Assembly (NCBI GenBank): GCA_017303735.1
Contig: JAFLCF010000028.1
Coordinates: 1 to 32,211, forward strand
DNA from: Anaerolineae bacterium
GTDB lineage: Bacteria > Chloroflexota > Anaerolineae > Anaerolineales > Villigracilaceae
DNA: 32,211 bases
Direction of reading: 5' to 3'
Below are positions 1 to 7,916 of the stretch, in pieces. Every line of letters begins with the position of its first letter. The first letter of the stretch is position 1. The notes below the pieces were generated by a model. That model worked only from the letters and a program-made list of their open reading frames with translations. It did not search any database and was not told the origin of the DNA. Both the position numbers and the translations under genes were made by a program.

Positions 1-1
1 T

Positions 2-61
2 ATCCGCTGGTTCGATGTTTGTGACCGCGGAAGTGATGAGAGAATGGAAAACGTTGAATGA
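2..61 (+). CDS. C-terminal end of an unidentified upstream gene (partial)
   Basis: An open frame enters from the left edge and stops at TGA 59-61, overlapping the lon start codon by four bases (ATGA). That is a common arrangement for translationally coupled genes. Only 19 residues are visible and no family can be named. A second open frame (3-77) also crosses the edge and would overlap lon by 20 bases, so the choice of frame is uncertain. Confidence 0.3.
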   Translation: MRWFDVCDRGSDERMENVE

Positions 62-2517
62 ATCAACCCTGGAATGAAGATGATTTTGATCTGACGCTCT
101 CGCAGCGGACGGAGGAACTGTATCGAATCCCGAACATGGAGCCGAAAGCCGACGGCTTGATCGAAGCGGCTGTGCTGCCTTTGCGGGATATGGTCATTTT
201 TCCGCGCATGGTCTCGCCAATTTTTATTGGTCGCGAGGCTTCACTGTTGGCGTTGGAAGAAGCGCATGAAAAAGAACAGACCATTATTGGTTTAACCCAG
301 CGCGACCCGGATGTGGAAGACCCAGGCGCGGAAGATTTTCTGCCCATTGGTGTGGAGATGGCAGTGGGGCGTTTGCTGGATATGCCTGACGGCTCTCACT
401 CCGCGCTCGTGCAGGGTCGCCGTCGATTGGAAATTGTCGAGTTCCTGAGGCTTAAACCATACATCCGTGTGCGTGCGCGAATCATTCACGAGCCGACATC
501 GGCGGATAGACAAACCCAAGCCATGATGCGTTCGGTCTTGAATCAATTTGAACGTTGCATTCAATTGGATCGTTCCATCCCCGAAGAAGCACATGTCTTT
601 GCGTTGAACATTTCTGAGCCGGGTTGGCTTGCGGATATGATCTCGACCTCACTGGGTCTGACCTATGAAGCCAAGCTGCGTCTGTTGATGATTCTTGACC
701 CCAAGGCACGCCTCACACAACTGAATAATCTGCTCGCCGCCGAAGTGGACGTGCTTGAACTCGAAGATGAGATTCACACTCGCGTACAGAACGAAGTGGA
801 TAAGAGTCAGCGTGAATATTACCTGCGCGAGCAGATGAAACAAATTCAAACCGAACTAGGCGAAGGCGATATCTTCACGCGTGATGCGGTGGATTTGAAA
901 AAACGAGTCGAAGCTGCGACGTTGCCGGATGAAGTCCGCAAGGTAGCGATGAAGGAAGTGGAACGCCTCAACCAGATGCCGCCGATGGCGCCTGAAGTCG
1001 GCATAATCCGCACCTACATCGATTGGATCCTTGATCTGCCTTGGAGCAACCCCACGGCAGATAACCTTGATGTGAAAAACGCGGCAAAGATTCTCGACCG
1101 CGATCATTTCGGTTTGAAGAAAGCCAAAGAACGCATCCTTGAATATATCGCTGTGCGTTCGCTCAAGCCGAAGAAAGAACGCCAGCCCATCCTTTGTTTC
1201 GTCGGACCTCCCGGTGTGGGCAAGACCTCGCTGGGTCGTTCCATTGCGGATGCGCTTGGACGCAAGTTTGTGCGTGTGTCACTTGGCGGCGTGCGAGACG
1301 AAGCCGAAATCCGCGGACATCGCCGCACGTACATCGGCGCGTTGCCGGGTCGCATCATTCAGACGATGAAGCGGGCGGGCACGTCCAATCCGCTGTTCAT
1401 GCTGGATGAAATTGACAAACTGTATTCCGACTTTCGCGGTGACCCGGCTTCGGCGATGCTTGAAGTGCTCGACCCGGAACAGAACTACGCCTTTAGTGAT
1501 CACTACCTCGAACTGCCTTTCGACCTTTCAAAGGTCATGTTCGTGACGACTGCCAACTCGTTGAGCAATATCCCCGCGCCTTTGCTCGACCGCATGGAAG
1601 TGATCGAATTCCCCGGTTATATCGAAGAAGAAAAGGTCGAGATCGCCAACCGTTATCTTATTCCGCGCCAGATCGAAGAGAACGGCATTGACGAACTCGG
1701 CTTGACCTTTGAAGCGTCTGCCATGCAGCGCGTTATCCGCGAGTACACCTATGAAGCCGGTGTGCGCGGACTGGAACGTGAGATCAGCCGCATTTGCCGC
1801 AAAGTTGCACGCCTGAAAGCCGAAGGGAAGAAATATCCCACCGCCATTGTGGGTGAAGGCATCGAGAAATTGCTTGGACCTCAACAAGTCTTCCCATCCG
1901 AAGCCGAACGGACAGACGAAGTGGGCGTCGCTACCAGCCTGGCATGGACAGAAACCGGCGGTGAGATCATGGCAGTGGAAGTCGCCATCACCGAAGGCAA
2001 AGGTGGCTTGCAGATGACCGGTCAGATGGGAGAGGTGATGCAGGAATCCGCGCAAGCTGCGATGACCTACATCAAGTCTCGCTCGTCTGTGTTGAAAATT
2101 GATATGGATGTGTTCGAACGTATGGATATTCACATCCACATGCCCGAAGGGGGCATCCCGAAGGATGGTCCCTCCGCAGGGATCACAATGGCAAGCGCCA
2201 TCATCTCCGCACTGACTGGTCGCCCCGTGCTCAAGCATGTTGGTATGACCGGCGAGATCACCCTGCGCGGACGCGTCCTGCCCATTGGCGGCGTGCGCGA
2301 AAAAGTCCTCGCTGCCCATCGTGCCGGGTTGAGGACGGTCATCCTGCCGGAAAAGAATCTCAAGGATTTGGTCGATCTGCCCAAAACAGCCAAGTCCGAA
2401 ATGAAGATCGTTCCGGTCAAGCATATGGATGATGTTTTGGATATTGCCCTTGGGAAGACCAAAGTCATTGATCCACCCAAGCCAAGGAAGCGTCCAGACG
2501 AGCAGGGCGAAGAGTAA
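58..2517 (+). CDS. lon: ATP-dependent Lon protease (LonA type)
   Basis: Lon is a cytosolic AAA+ serine protease that degrades misfolded and regulatory proteins. The 819-residue length fits LonA. The N-terminal substrate-binding domain (about 35-230, beginning AAVLPLRDMVIFP) is followed by a helical region. The AAA+ module has Walker A GPPGVGKT at 383-390 and Walker B FMLDEID at 447-453. The C-terminal protease domain has catalytic Ser706 in PKDGPSAG and Lys749 in GGVREK, spaced 43 residues as in E. coli Lon. The start at 58 overlaps the stop of an upstream frame and has no good Shine-Dalgarno, suggesting coupling. A strong terminator follows. No heat-shock operator is visible because the promoter lies outside the window. 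Confidence 0.98.
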   Translation: MNQPWNEDDFDLTLSQRTEELYRIPNMEPKADGLIEAAVLPLRDMVIFPRMVSPIFIGREASLLALEEAHEKEQTIIGLTQRDPDVEDPGAEDFLPIGVEMAVGRLLDMPDGSHSALVQGRRRLEIVEFLRLKPYIRVRARIIHEPTSADRQTQAMMRSVLNQFERCIQLDRSIPEEAHVFALNISEPGWLADMISTSLGLTYEAKLRLLMILDPKARLTQLNNLLAAEVDVLELEDEIHTRVQNEVDKSQREYYLREQMKQIQTELGEGDIFTRDAVDLKKRVEAATLPDEVRKVAMKEVERLNQMPPMAPEVGIIRTYIDWILDLPWSNPTADNLDVKNAAKILDRDHFGLKKAKERILEYIAVRSLKPKKERQPILCFVGPPGVGKTSLGRSIADALGRKFVRVSLGGVRDEAEIRGHRRTYIGALPGRIIQTMKRAGTSNPLFMLDEIDKLYSDFRGDPASAMLEVLDPEQNYAFSDHYLELPFDLSKVMFVTTANSLSNIPAPLLDRMEVIEFPGYIEEEKVEIANRYLIPRQIEENGIDELGLTFEASAMQRVIREYTYEAGVRGLEREISRICRKVARLKAEGKKYPTAIVGEGIEKLLGPQQVFPSEAERTDEVGVATSLAWTETGGEIMAVEVAITEGKGGLQMTGQMGEVMQESAQAAMTYIKSRSSVLKIDMDVFERMDIHIHMPEGGIPKDGPSAGITMASAIISALTGRPVLKHVGMTGEITLRGRVLPIGGVREKVLAAHRAGLRTVILPEKNLKDLVDLPKTAKSEMKIVPVKHMDDVLDIALGKTKVIDPPKPRKRPDEQGEE

Positions 2518-2536
2518 ACACAACAGCAAGAATGTT

Positions 2537-2580
2537 GACCGCCGACCACAGACCACCGTCTGCGGTCGGCAGTCTTTTTA
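2537..2580 (+). terminator. Rho-independent terminator after lon
   Basis: A 17-bp stem with two mismatches (2537-2553 with 2558-2574), a CACC loop and a run of five T (2575-2579). It ends the lon transcript before the next promoter. Confidence 0.85.
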
Positions 2581-2597
2581 TGTAATGAAGTTATGAT

Positions 2598-2626
2598 TTC
2601 ACCAATTTGATGTTTCGCTTTACAAT
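2598..2626 (+). promoter_or_regulatory. Probable promoter for the SDR gene
   Basis: A -35-like TTCACC at 2598-2603, a 17-nt spacer and a -10 TACAAT at 2621-2626. The ATG follows only 9 nt after the -10 and has no Shine-Dalgarno, so the mRNA is probably leaderless or nearly so. Confidence 0.45.
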
Positions 2627-2635
2627 ATCGCCACC

Positions 2636-3457
2636 ATGAACTTCTATCCCATCCCTCTCAAAGATAAAGTCGTTCTCATCACCGGCGCATCCTCCGGGTT
2701 TGGCGAAGATGCCGCCTGGCTGTTCGCGCAGGAAGGCGGCAAAGTCATCCTCGCCGCGCGGCGCTTGGATCGCTTGCAGCGCCTTGCCGCCAAAATTCAA
2801 GACGCGGGTGGCGAAGCCCTCGCCATCCCGGTGGATATCGTCAACCCAGACGATGTGGATAACATGGTGCAAACCGCACTCGAGCTCTACGACCGCATCG
2901 ACATTCTCTTCAATAACGCGGGCATTGGTCGTGTAAGTTGGTACGAAGAACACGAACCCGACCGCGACATTGACCTGCTTATCAAAGTGAATCTCATCGG
3001 CACGATGCGAGTCACTCGCATGGTACTTCCGCATATGATCGCTCGTGGCGAAGGTCATATTATCAATATGATTTCGGTTGCGGGTCTTATCTCTCCGCCG
3101 CTTATTGCAAGTTATTCTGCTAGCAAGTTTGGGCTCAAAGCCTTCAACAATGCCCTGCGGCGTGAGTTGGCTCCACTCGGTATTCAGGTCAGCGGAATTT
3201 ATCCCGGTCCCGCCTCCACCGAATTTGGTTCGCATGTCGGTAAAAGTTCAGCCTATCAATCGGTGCGTTCCAGCCTTGGCATTCGTCTCACCTCTACCTA
3301 TGTTGCCAAACGCGTCGTCGATGTTGCTAAACGTCCGCGCAAAAGTTTGGTCATTCCGTGGTGGTTCCATATCACTGCATTTCTTGAATCCTATTTTCCC
3401 TTCATCGTGGATTGGGGTTCGTATCTCTTCTCAAAATTCAAACATAAACAGGATTAG
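2636..3457 (+). CDS. Short-chain dehydrogenase/reductase (SDR) family oxidoreductase
   Basis: A 273-residue classical SDR that should use NAD(P)(H) to oxidise or reduce an alcohol or ketone; the substrate cannot be read from sequence. The nucleotide-binding motif TGASSGFG is at 16-23 and NNAG is present downstream. The catalytic triad is Ser147, Tyr160 and Lys164 in the YSASK context. The C-terminal 35 residues (WWFHITAFLESYFPFIVDW region) are aromatic and hydrophobic and may associate with the membrane, which would suit a lipid substrate; this is inference. The gene starts right after a -10 box and lies 9 nt upstream of the M24 peptidase gene, so the two are probably co-transcribed. Confidence 0.9.
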   Translation: MNFYPIPLKDKVVLITGASSGFGEDAAWLFAQEGGKVILAARRLDRLQRLAAKIQDAGGEALAIPVDIVNPDDVDNMVQTALELYDRIDILFNNAGIGRVSWYEEHEPDRDIDLLIKVNLIGTMRVTRMVLPHMIARGEGHIINMISVAGLISPPLIASYSASKFGLKAFNNALRRELAPLGIQVSGIYPGPASTEFGSHVGKSSAYQSVRSSLGIRLTSTYVAKRVVDVAKRPRKSLVIPWWFHITAFLESYFPFIVDWGSYLFSKFKHKQD

Positions 3458-3466
3458 GAGACACGC

Positions 3467-4573
3467 ATGACTCAACCCCGCCTCGACAAACTCACCGCCT
3501 CTCTCTTAAACTCAAAGCTGGATGCCGTTATTCTGAATCCGGGTCCTACGCTGAAATATCTCACCGGGCTGAACTTCCACCTCATGGAACGCCCGGTGGT
3601 TTTATTTGTTGCACCCGGCAAAGATCCGGTGCTTGTCCTCCCTGAACTCGAGCTCCCCAAAGTGGACTTGTTTCCATACAAAGTGCAAGGCGTTGCCTAT
3701 GGCGAGAATCCCGCAGAGTGGGATGACGCTTTCAGAAAAGCCGCACAAGCTCTCGGTGTGGATGGGAAGCGCATCGGAGTCGAACCGCGTCAACTGCGTT
3801 TGCTCGAATTCCGTCACGTCAAATCTGGCGCACCCGAAGCGGACTTCCCCGATGCAAGCGATGTCCTCGCTGACTTGCGTCTGCGCAAAGACAAAGCCGA
3901 AGTGGATGCCATGCGTATGGCAGTAAAGATTGCTCAAGATGCATTAGAGGCAACACTTCAACAGATCAAAATTGGAATGACCGAACGAGAAGTTGCCTCT
4001 GAGTTGGTGATGCAATTGTTGAAGCATGGTTCAGAGTCAGAAATGCCGTTCGCGCCCATCGTCTCTGCAGGACCAAACTCCGCGAACCCACATGCTTCTC
4101 CCACCGATAGAAAACTGCAAGCCGGTGACCTACTCGTCGTCGATTGGGGCACGGCATATGATGGCTACATCTCAGACCTGACCCGCACCTTCGCAGTGGG
4201 GGAGGCGGATGAAGAATGTCAGAAGATTCATCAGATCGTGCAAGCAGCGAATGCTGCTGGTCGTGCTGCGGGTAAACCCGGTGTACCTTGTGCAAATGTA
4301 GATAAAGCTGCGCGTGAGGTCATTGAAAAAGTGGGCTATGGAAAATACTTCACTCATCGCACCGGTCATGGCATCGGCATGGAAGGACACGAAGCTCCCT
4401 ACATGCGCGGCGACAATATGCAGATCTTGGAGCCGGGTATGGCATACACCGTTGAGCCGGGCATTTACCTCACCAATCGCAACGGCGTGCGAATTGAAGA
4501 TAACATGGTCATCACTGAGAATAGCGCAGAGAGTCTTTCTGATATGCCGCGCGAGATTCGGGTGGTAGGTTAA
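3467..4573 (+). CDS. M24 family metallopeptidase (Xaa-Pro aminopeptidase-like)
   Basis: A 368-residue pita-bread-fold aminopeptidase, probably cytosolic, of the type that removes N-terminal residues preceding proline. The N-terminal creatinase-like domain covers about 1-135 and the catalytic domain the rest. All five dinuclear metal ligands are visible: Asp226 and Asp237 (DWG..SD), His301 (TGHGIG), Glu330 (VEPG) and Glu344 (RIED). A good Shine-Dalgarno (AGGAGA) precedes ATG 3467, and the gap to the SDR gene is 9 nt, so they form an operon. Xaa-Pro dipeptidase and aminopeptidase cannot be told apart from the sequence alone. Confidence 0.93.
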   Translation: MTQPRLDKLTASLLNSKLDAVILNPGPTLKYLTGLNFHLMERPVVLFVAPGKDPVLVLPELELPKVDLFPYKVQGVAYGENPAEWDDAFRKAAQALGVDGKRIGVEPRQLRLLEFRHVKSGAPEADFPDASDVLADLRLRKDKAEVDAMRMAVKIAQDALEATLQQIKIGMTEREVASELVMQLLKHGSESEMPFAPIVSAGPNSANPHASPTDRKLQAGDLLVVDWGTAYDGYISDLTRTFAVGEADEECQKIHQIVQAANAAGRAAGKPGVPCANVDKAAREVIEKVGYGKYFTHRTGHGIGMEGHEAPYMRGDNMQILEPGMAYTVEPGIYLTNRNGVRIEDNMVITENSAESLSDMPREIRVVG

Positions 4574-4609
4574 AACCTCTTTTACTACGAACAAATAGAT
4601 ATTCATCTG

Positions 4610-5071
4610 ATGCCTTATCATTCAATCCTACCTGCCCAGCCTGAGCATGCGGACATACTTACACAAATCACGATCGCTGCTAAACGACATTGGAATTACC
4701 CTGAGAATTGGATTCAGATTTGGCTGCCGTTACTGACCATTACACCGGAGTATATTTCCGGGCATGAAACCTGGATCACCACTCTGAATGATAAACCTGT
4801 TGCATATTACTCCTTGAAAGAAGCTGAGAATGCCCTCTGGTTGGATAATCTCTGGGTCTTTCCTGAACATATGGGCAAGGGTATCGGAAAAGAATTATTT
4901 ATCCATGCTTTGGAAAGAAGTCGTAAACGCGGCGCTTCTGTATTGAAGATCGAAGCAGATCCCAATGCCGAATCGTTTTATTCTCATGTGGGTGCGGATA
5001 AAGTTGGTGAAGTTTCTACTGAAGTTGATGGCACACTGAGGATTTTGCCAATAATGGAATATAAGCTCTAA
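4610..5071 (+). CDS. GNAT family N-acetyltransferase
   Basis: A 153-residue single-domain acetyl-CoA-dependent acyltransferase. The pyrophosphate-binding motif A is visible as HMGKGIGKELF at about 87-97, preceded by the strand LWLDNLWVFPE and followed by the IEADPNAESFYSHVGA motif B region that ends most GNAT proteins. The acceptor substrate is unknown. There is no clear Shine-Dalgarno before ATG 4610. It sits 36 nt after the peptidase gene and 18 nt before another GNAT-fold gene, so it probably belongs to the same transcription unit. Confidence 0.85.
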   Translation: MPYHSILPAQPEHADILTQITIAAKRHWNYPENWIQIWLPLLTITPEYISGHETWITTLNDKPVAYYSLKEAENALWLDNLWVFPEHMGKGIGKELFIHALERSRKRGASVLKIEADPNAESFYSHVGADKVGEVSTEVDGTLRILPIMEYKL

Positions 5072-5089
5072 AAATAGAAGGATATTTGG

Positions 5090-6220
5090 ATGTTAGGGAA
5101 AATTAAAACTACACATTATCAAAATCTTGAAGATTTTGATAAACTCCGTTATGCATGGAGGGCATTGTTTGATGAGCAGAAAACCAAATCCATATTCCTA
5201 ACCTGGGAATGGTTGTATGCTTGGTGGAAGGCTTACAAAAATATTGGCACCCTTTGGCTTGTAGTCATTTACCGAAATGATGAGGTAGTGGGTATTGCGC
5301 CTTTGATGCTCTTGCATGAATGGAAAAATGGAATTCGTTTTCGCGTTTTACGGAGTTTGGGCTACCCAAATGCGGATGAAAGTGGTTTCCTTGTAAAAGA
5401 CGATGCACCAGAAGTTGTCGTAGCCATTTGTGAGTATGTTTTGGCAAACCGTTCACGTTGGGATGTGATCGATTTGCATGAATATGGCATGAATCAAACT
5501 GTGCTGCAAGTCATTCATGCTACGTTCAATAAGGCGGGTATGAAGCTTGATGTAAGTTACACCACCCATTTGTATGTTTCTATTACGAATGAATGGGAAG
5601 CCTATCTAAAATCCTTATCGAAGCATTCTATGCAGAATATCGAACGACGTATTCGTCAGGTAAAGAAGGAATATGATTTTCGCTTTGTGCGGTACAAAGG
5701 AGAGGAGATTCTGGAAGAACATCTAGAGACTATGTTTCATATTAATGAAAATGGTGCCTATACGGATAAATACGAATCAAAATCCGAGCGTGCGATGCAT
5801 TATGAATTACTACAACTCATCCGTGATCGCGGTTGGATGGAAGTAACTTTTATCTTTCTAAACGACAAACCAGTTGCATTTGAGTATGGCTTTAATATGA
5901 ACGGTAGGTTTGAAGATTGGCGCGCCAGCTTTGATCATAATTACTCTAAGCAAGGATTGGGCAAATCTTTGCTTTATTTATTAATGCAAACTGTTTTTGC
6001 GGGTGGGTATCATGAGTTTGATTTTTTGCGCGGTGAATATAGCCATAAAAGCGAGTGGAATCCTTCGCGACGTGAATTTGTCAATACAGTTGCTGTGAAA
6101 TCCTGGCATTTACCTGCTCGTCTGGCTTTTTTCGTATTTCCTACCATTGCAAAGAACTTTAAGGAACGCTTTTCGTTCATTTTCTCAAAAACAAACAGGA
6201 ATAATAAAACACCATCATGA
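5090..6220 (+). CDS. FemAB/CelD-like GNAT-fold acyltransferase (Acetyltransf_6 type)
   Basis: A 376-residue protein with the two-part organisation of the CelD/BioF2-like acetyltransferase group. The N-terminal half has the typical FLTWEWLYAWWKAYK stretch (about 38-52). The C-terminal GNAT domain (about 170-330) includes LNDKPVAFEYGF and the YSKQGLGKSLLYLL acceptor-CoA loop. Such proteins are often linked to cell-surface polysaccharide or peptidoglycan modification; the substrate here is unknown. A Shine-Dalgarno (GAAGGA) precedes the ATG. The stop overlaps the tag start by four bases. Base composition is visibly more AT-rich than in the neighbours, which may mean horizontal acquisition. A perfect 11-bp inverted repeat lies in codons 10-18. 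Confidence 0.8.
   Translation: MLGKIKTTHYQNLEDFDKLRYAWRALFDEQKTKSIFLTWEWLYAWWKAYKNIGTLWLVVIYRNDEVVGIAPLMLLHEWKNGIRFRVLRSLGYPNADESGFLVKDDAPEVVVAICEYVLANRSRWDVIDLHEYGMNQTVLQVIHATFNKAGMKLDVSYTTHLYVSITNEWEAYLKSLSKHSMQNIERRIRQVKKEYDFRFVRYKGEEILEEHLETMFHINENGAYTDKYESKSERAMHYELLQLIRDRGWMEVTFIFLNDKPVAFEYGFNMNGRFEDWRASFDHNYSKQGLGKSLLYLLMQTVFAGGYHEFDFLRGEYSHKSEWNPSRREFVNTVAVKSWHLPARLAFFVFPTIAKNFKERFSFIFSKTNRNNKTPS
5117..5141 (+). repeat. Perfect inverted repeat in the early coding region
   Basis: Eleven bases (5117-5127) are exactly complementary to 5131-5141 around a TGA loop, about 28 nt into the acyltransferase CDS. It could form an mRNA hairpin close to the ribosome start site. No T-run follows, so it is not a terminator. 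Confidence 0.6.
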
Positions 6221-6762
6221 CTACATACTGCGACTATTGCAATTCCCATCCTGAAGATACCTTCAACAAGACCTATCACGATACCCAATATGGTTTTCCT
6301 ATTGATGACGACAATGAGCTGTTCGAAAGGCTCGTGTTGGAGATCAACCAAGCTGGGCTTTCGTGGATATTGATCCTTAAACGGGCAGAGAACTTCCGTA
6401 AGGCATTTCATAAATTCAATATCAAAAAAGTTGCCAAGTACACCGAAGCAGACAGAGAGAGGTTGTTGAGTGACGAAGGCATTATTCGCAATAAGCTAAA
6501 GGTCAATGCTGCCATCGTCAACGCACAAAAGATTCTTGAGCTACAAAAAGAATACGGCTCCTTCAAAAACTGGTTAGACGCGCATCATCCACTCACAAAA
6601 GAAGAGTGGACCAAGTTGTTCAAAAAAACCTTTGTCTTTACCGGCGGCGAGATCGTGAACGAGTTTCTCATGTCTACGGGCTATTTGCCCGGCGCACACC
6701 AAAAGGACTGTCCCACGTTCAAGAAGGTGGCAGCGAAGAAACCAGCCTGGATGAAAAAATGA
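6217..6762 (+). CDS. tag: DNA-3-methyladenine glycosylase I
   Basis: Tag excises 3-methyladenine from alkylated DNA, starting base-excision repair. The 181 residues align well with E. coli Tag. The zinc-snap ligands are conserved as Cys8, His21, His161 and Cys165, with the same spacings as in E. coli (13 between the first two, 4 between the last two). Glu42 in LEINQAGLSW corresponds to the active-site Glu38. The core GIIRNKLKVNAAIVNA is also typical. The ATG overlaps the preceding stop (ATGA), indicating translational coupling. A perfect terminator lies directly downstream. Confidence 0.95.
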   Translation: MTTYCDYCNSHPEDTFNKTYHDTQYGFPIDDDNELFERLVLEINQAGLSWILILKRAENFRKAFHKFNIKKVAKYTEADRERLLSDEGIIRNKLKVNAAIVNAQKILELQKEYGSFKNWLDAHHPLTKEEWTKLFKKTFVFTGGEIVNEFLMSTGYLPGAHQKDCPTFKKVAAKKPAWMKK

Positions 6763-6769
6763 CCAAATC

Positions 6770-6809
6770 AAGGAGACAGTCACTTACCAAAGTGACTGTC
6801 TCCTTTTAT
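6770..6809 (+). terminator. Rho-independent terminator after tag
   Basis: A perfect 16-bp stem (6770-6785 with 6790-6805), an ACCA tetraloop and a T-rich tail. It ends the SDR-to-tag unit. Confidence 0.92.
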
Positions 6810-6812
6810 ACT
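6784..6812 (+). promoter_or_regulatory. Possible promoter for the PfkB gene, embedded in the tag terminator
   Basis: TTACCA (6784-6789), a 17-nt spacer and TATACT (6807-6812). The ATG lies 7 nt after the -10 and has no Shine-Dalgarno. The -35 and spacer overlap the terminator stem, so this is tentative. Confidence 0.35.
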
Positions 6813-6819
6813 TACAACA

Positions 6820-7833
6820 ATGACTCCCACTTTCGCCATTGCAGGCAAGCTTACCCGCGAATACCTTCTACCGCCCAATAACGGCGTTGCCCGCCTTGAT
6901 TCTCCCGGTGGGAATCTTTTGTATGCCATCGGTGGTCTTGCCGTTTGGGATGCCTCCATTGTGATGATCGCGCGGGTCAACCAGGCATACCCAAGGGAAT
7001 GGCTGCAAGAGTTTGCCAACCGCGGGCTTGATACAAACGGAATTTATCTCGACCCCGAACGTGACCGTGTGGACATGCGTAGTTTTATTGCCTACACGGA
7101 TGTCAACGAACGCAGTACCACCAACCCGGTTTCACATTTTGCACGCCGCGAATTGACCTTTCCCAAATCCTTGCTTGGGTATCAACCCCAAGATGAAACG
7201 GTCAAAGACCTGCGCGAAACCGACCCGCTTGCACCTATTGCGCGGCATGTGCCGAAAGAATTTCGCAACATCAGCCATATCCATCTTTGCCCCTTCGATT
7301 TCACCAGCCAGAGTCAGATGGTCAATCTATTCAAAGGCGGTTCCAGTCACTTCATCAGCCTAGACCCTGCACCCGGCTATATGAAGCCCGCTTTTTGGCG
7401 TGAACTCCGTGTAGTGCTCAGCGGTGTAACGGCTTTTCTACCCTCAGAAGATGAGATACGCAGTTTATTCTGGGGTGAGACTCATGACCTATGGGAGATG
7501 GCACGCCGAATCAGCGACCACGGTCCGCAGATCATTGTGATCAAACGCGGCGCACTTGGACAATTCGTTTATGATGCAGCGGAAAAGCGGCGATATGAGA
7601 TTTCTGCCTACCTCGTCCGCCTCATTGACCCGACCGGAGTTGGCGATGCGTTCTGCGGCGGTTTCCTCGCTGGTTATCAACGCACAAGTGACCCTGTTCT
7701 TGCTGCGATGCATGGGAGTGTCTCTGCTTCGTTAAAGATCGAAGGGACAGGACCCTTTTCTCCCCTGGATGGTATGCCCGGGCTGGCAGAAGCTCGCCTG
7801 CATGCTTTGAAAGAAATGGCAAGAGAAGTTTAA
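6820..7833 (+). CDS. PfkB-family carbohydrate kinase
   Basis: A 337-residue ribokinase-fold sugar or nucleoside kinase. The C-terminal PfkB signature DPTGVGDAFCGGFLAGY contains the anion hole and catalytic base Asp276. The N-terminal part carries the expected glycine-rich substrate region (SPGGNLLYAIGGLAVW). The insertion around 85-135 is longer than in ribokinase. The phosphorylated sugar cannot be identified. The gene has no Shine-Dalgarno and starts just downstream of a -10-like box. It is followed by an 83-nt gap filled with repeats, so co-transcription with the M20 gene is uncertain. Confidence 0.88.
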   Translation: MTPTFAIAGKLTREYLLPPNNGVARLDSPGGNLLYAIGGLAVWDASIVMIARVNQAYPREWLQEFANRGLDTNGIYLDPERDRVDMRSFIAYTDVNERSTTNPVSHFARRELTFPKSLLGYQPQDETVKDLRETDPLAPIARHVPKEFRNISHIHLCPFDFTSQSQMVNLFKGGSSHFISLDPAPGYMKPAFWRELRVVLSGVTAFLPSEDEIRSLFWGETHDLWEMARRISDHGPQIIVIKRGALGQFVYDAAEKRRYEISAYLVRLIDPTGVGDAFCGGFLAGYQRTSDPVLAAMHGSVSASLKIEGTGPFSPLDGMPGLAEARLHALKEMAREV

Positions 7834-7839
7834 CGATAC

Positions 7840-7876
7840 TTCGACACGGTGAGCGAAAGACGAACCGTCAGCACAG
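7840..7876. repeat. Short interspersed inverted element
   Basis: A TTCGACAC...GTCAGCACAGG-type sequence with an ACGGT/ACCGT inverted pair (7846-7850 with 7864-7868). It has the look of an interspersed intergenic repeat, but only one copy lies in the window. Confidence 0.4.
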
Positions 7877-7877
7877 G

Positions 7878-7912
7878 TTTACGATTGACGATTTTTGATT
7901 TACGATTGAAGT
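7878..7912. repeat. Heptamer repeat island 1
   Basis: Five consecutive 7-bp units of the TTTACGA/TTGACGA type. The 11-mer TTTACGATTGA is repeated exactly with a 21-nt period (7878 and 7899). It ends 4 nt before the M20 peptidase ATG, where a Shine-Dalgarno would normally sit. Confidence 0.75.
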
Positions 7913-7916
7913 TAAT

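Noticed and set aside
3..77. Alternative frame for the left-edge partial gene
   Set aside because: It stays open but would overlap lon by 20 bases; the frame ending in the ATGA overlap is more usual, though not proven.
1528..2556. A 342-codon open frame on the minus strand opposite lon
   Set aside because: It is the antisense shadow of a certain lon gene; the His/Phe/Gln-rich translation matches no family and has no ribosome site.
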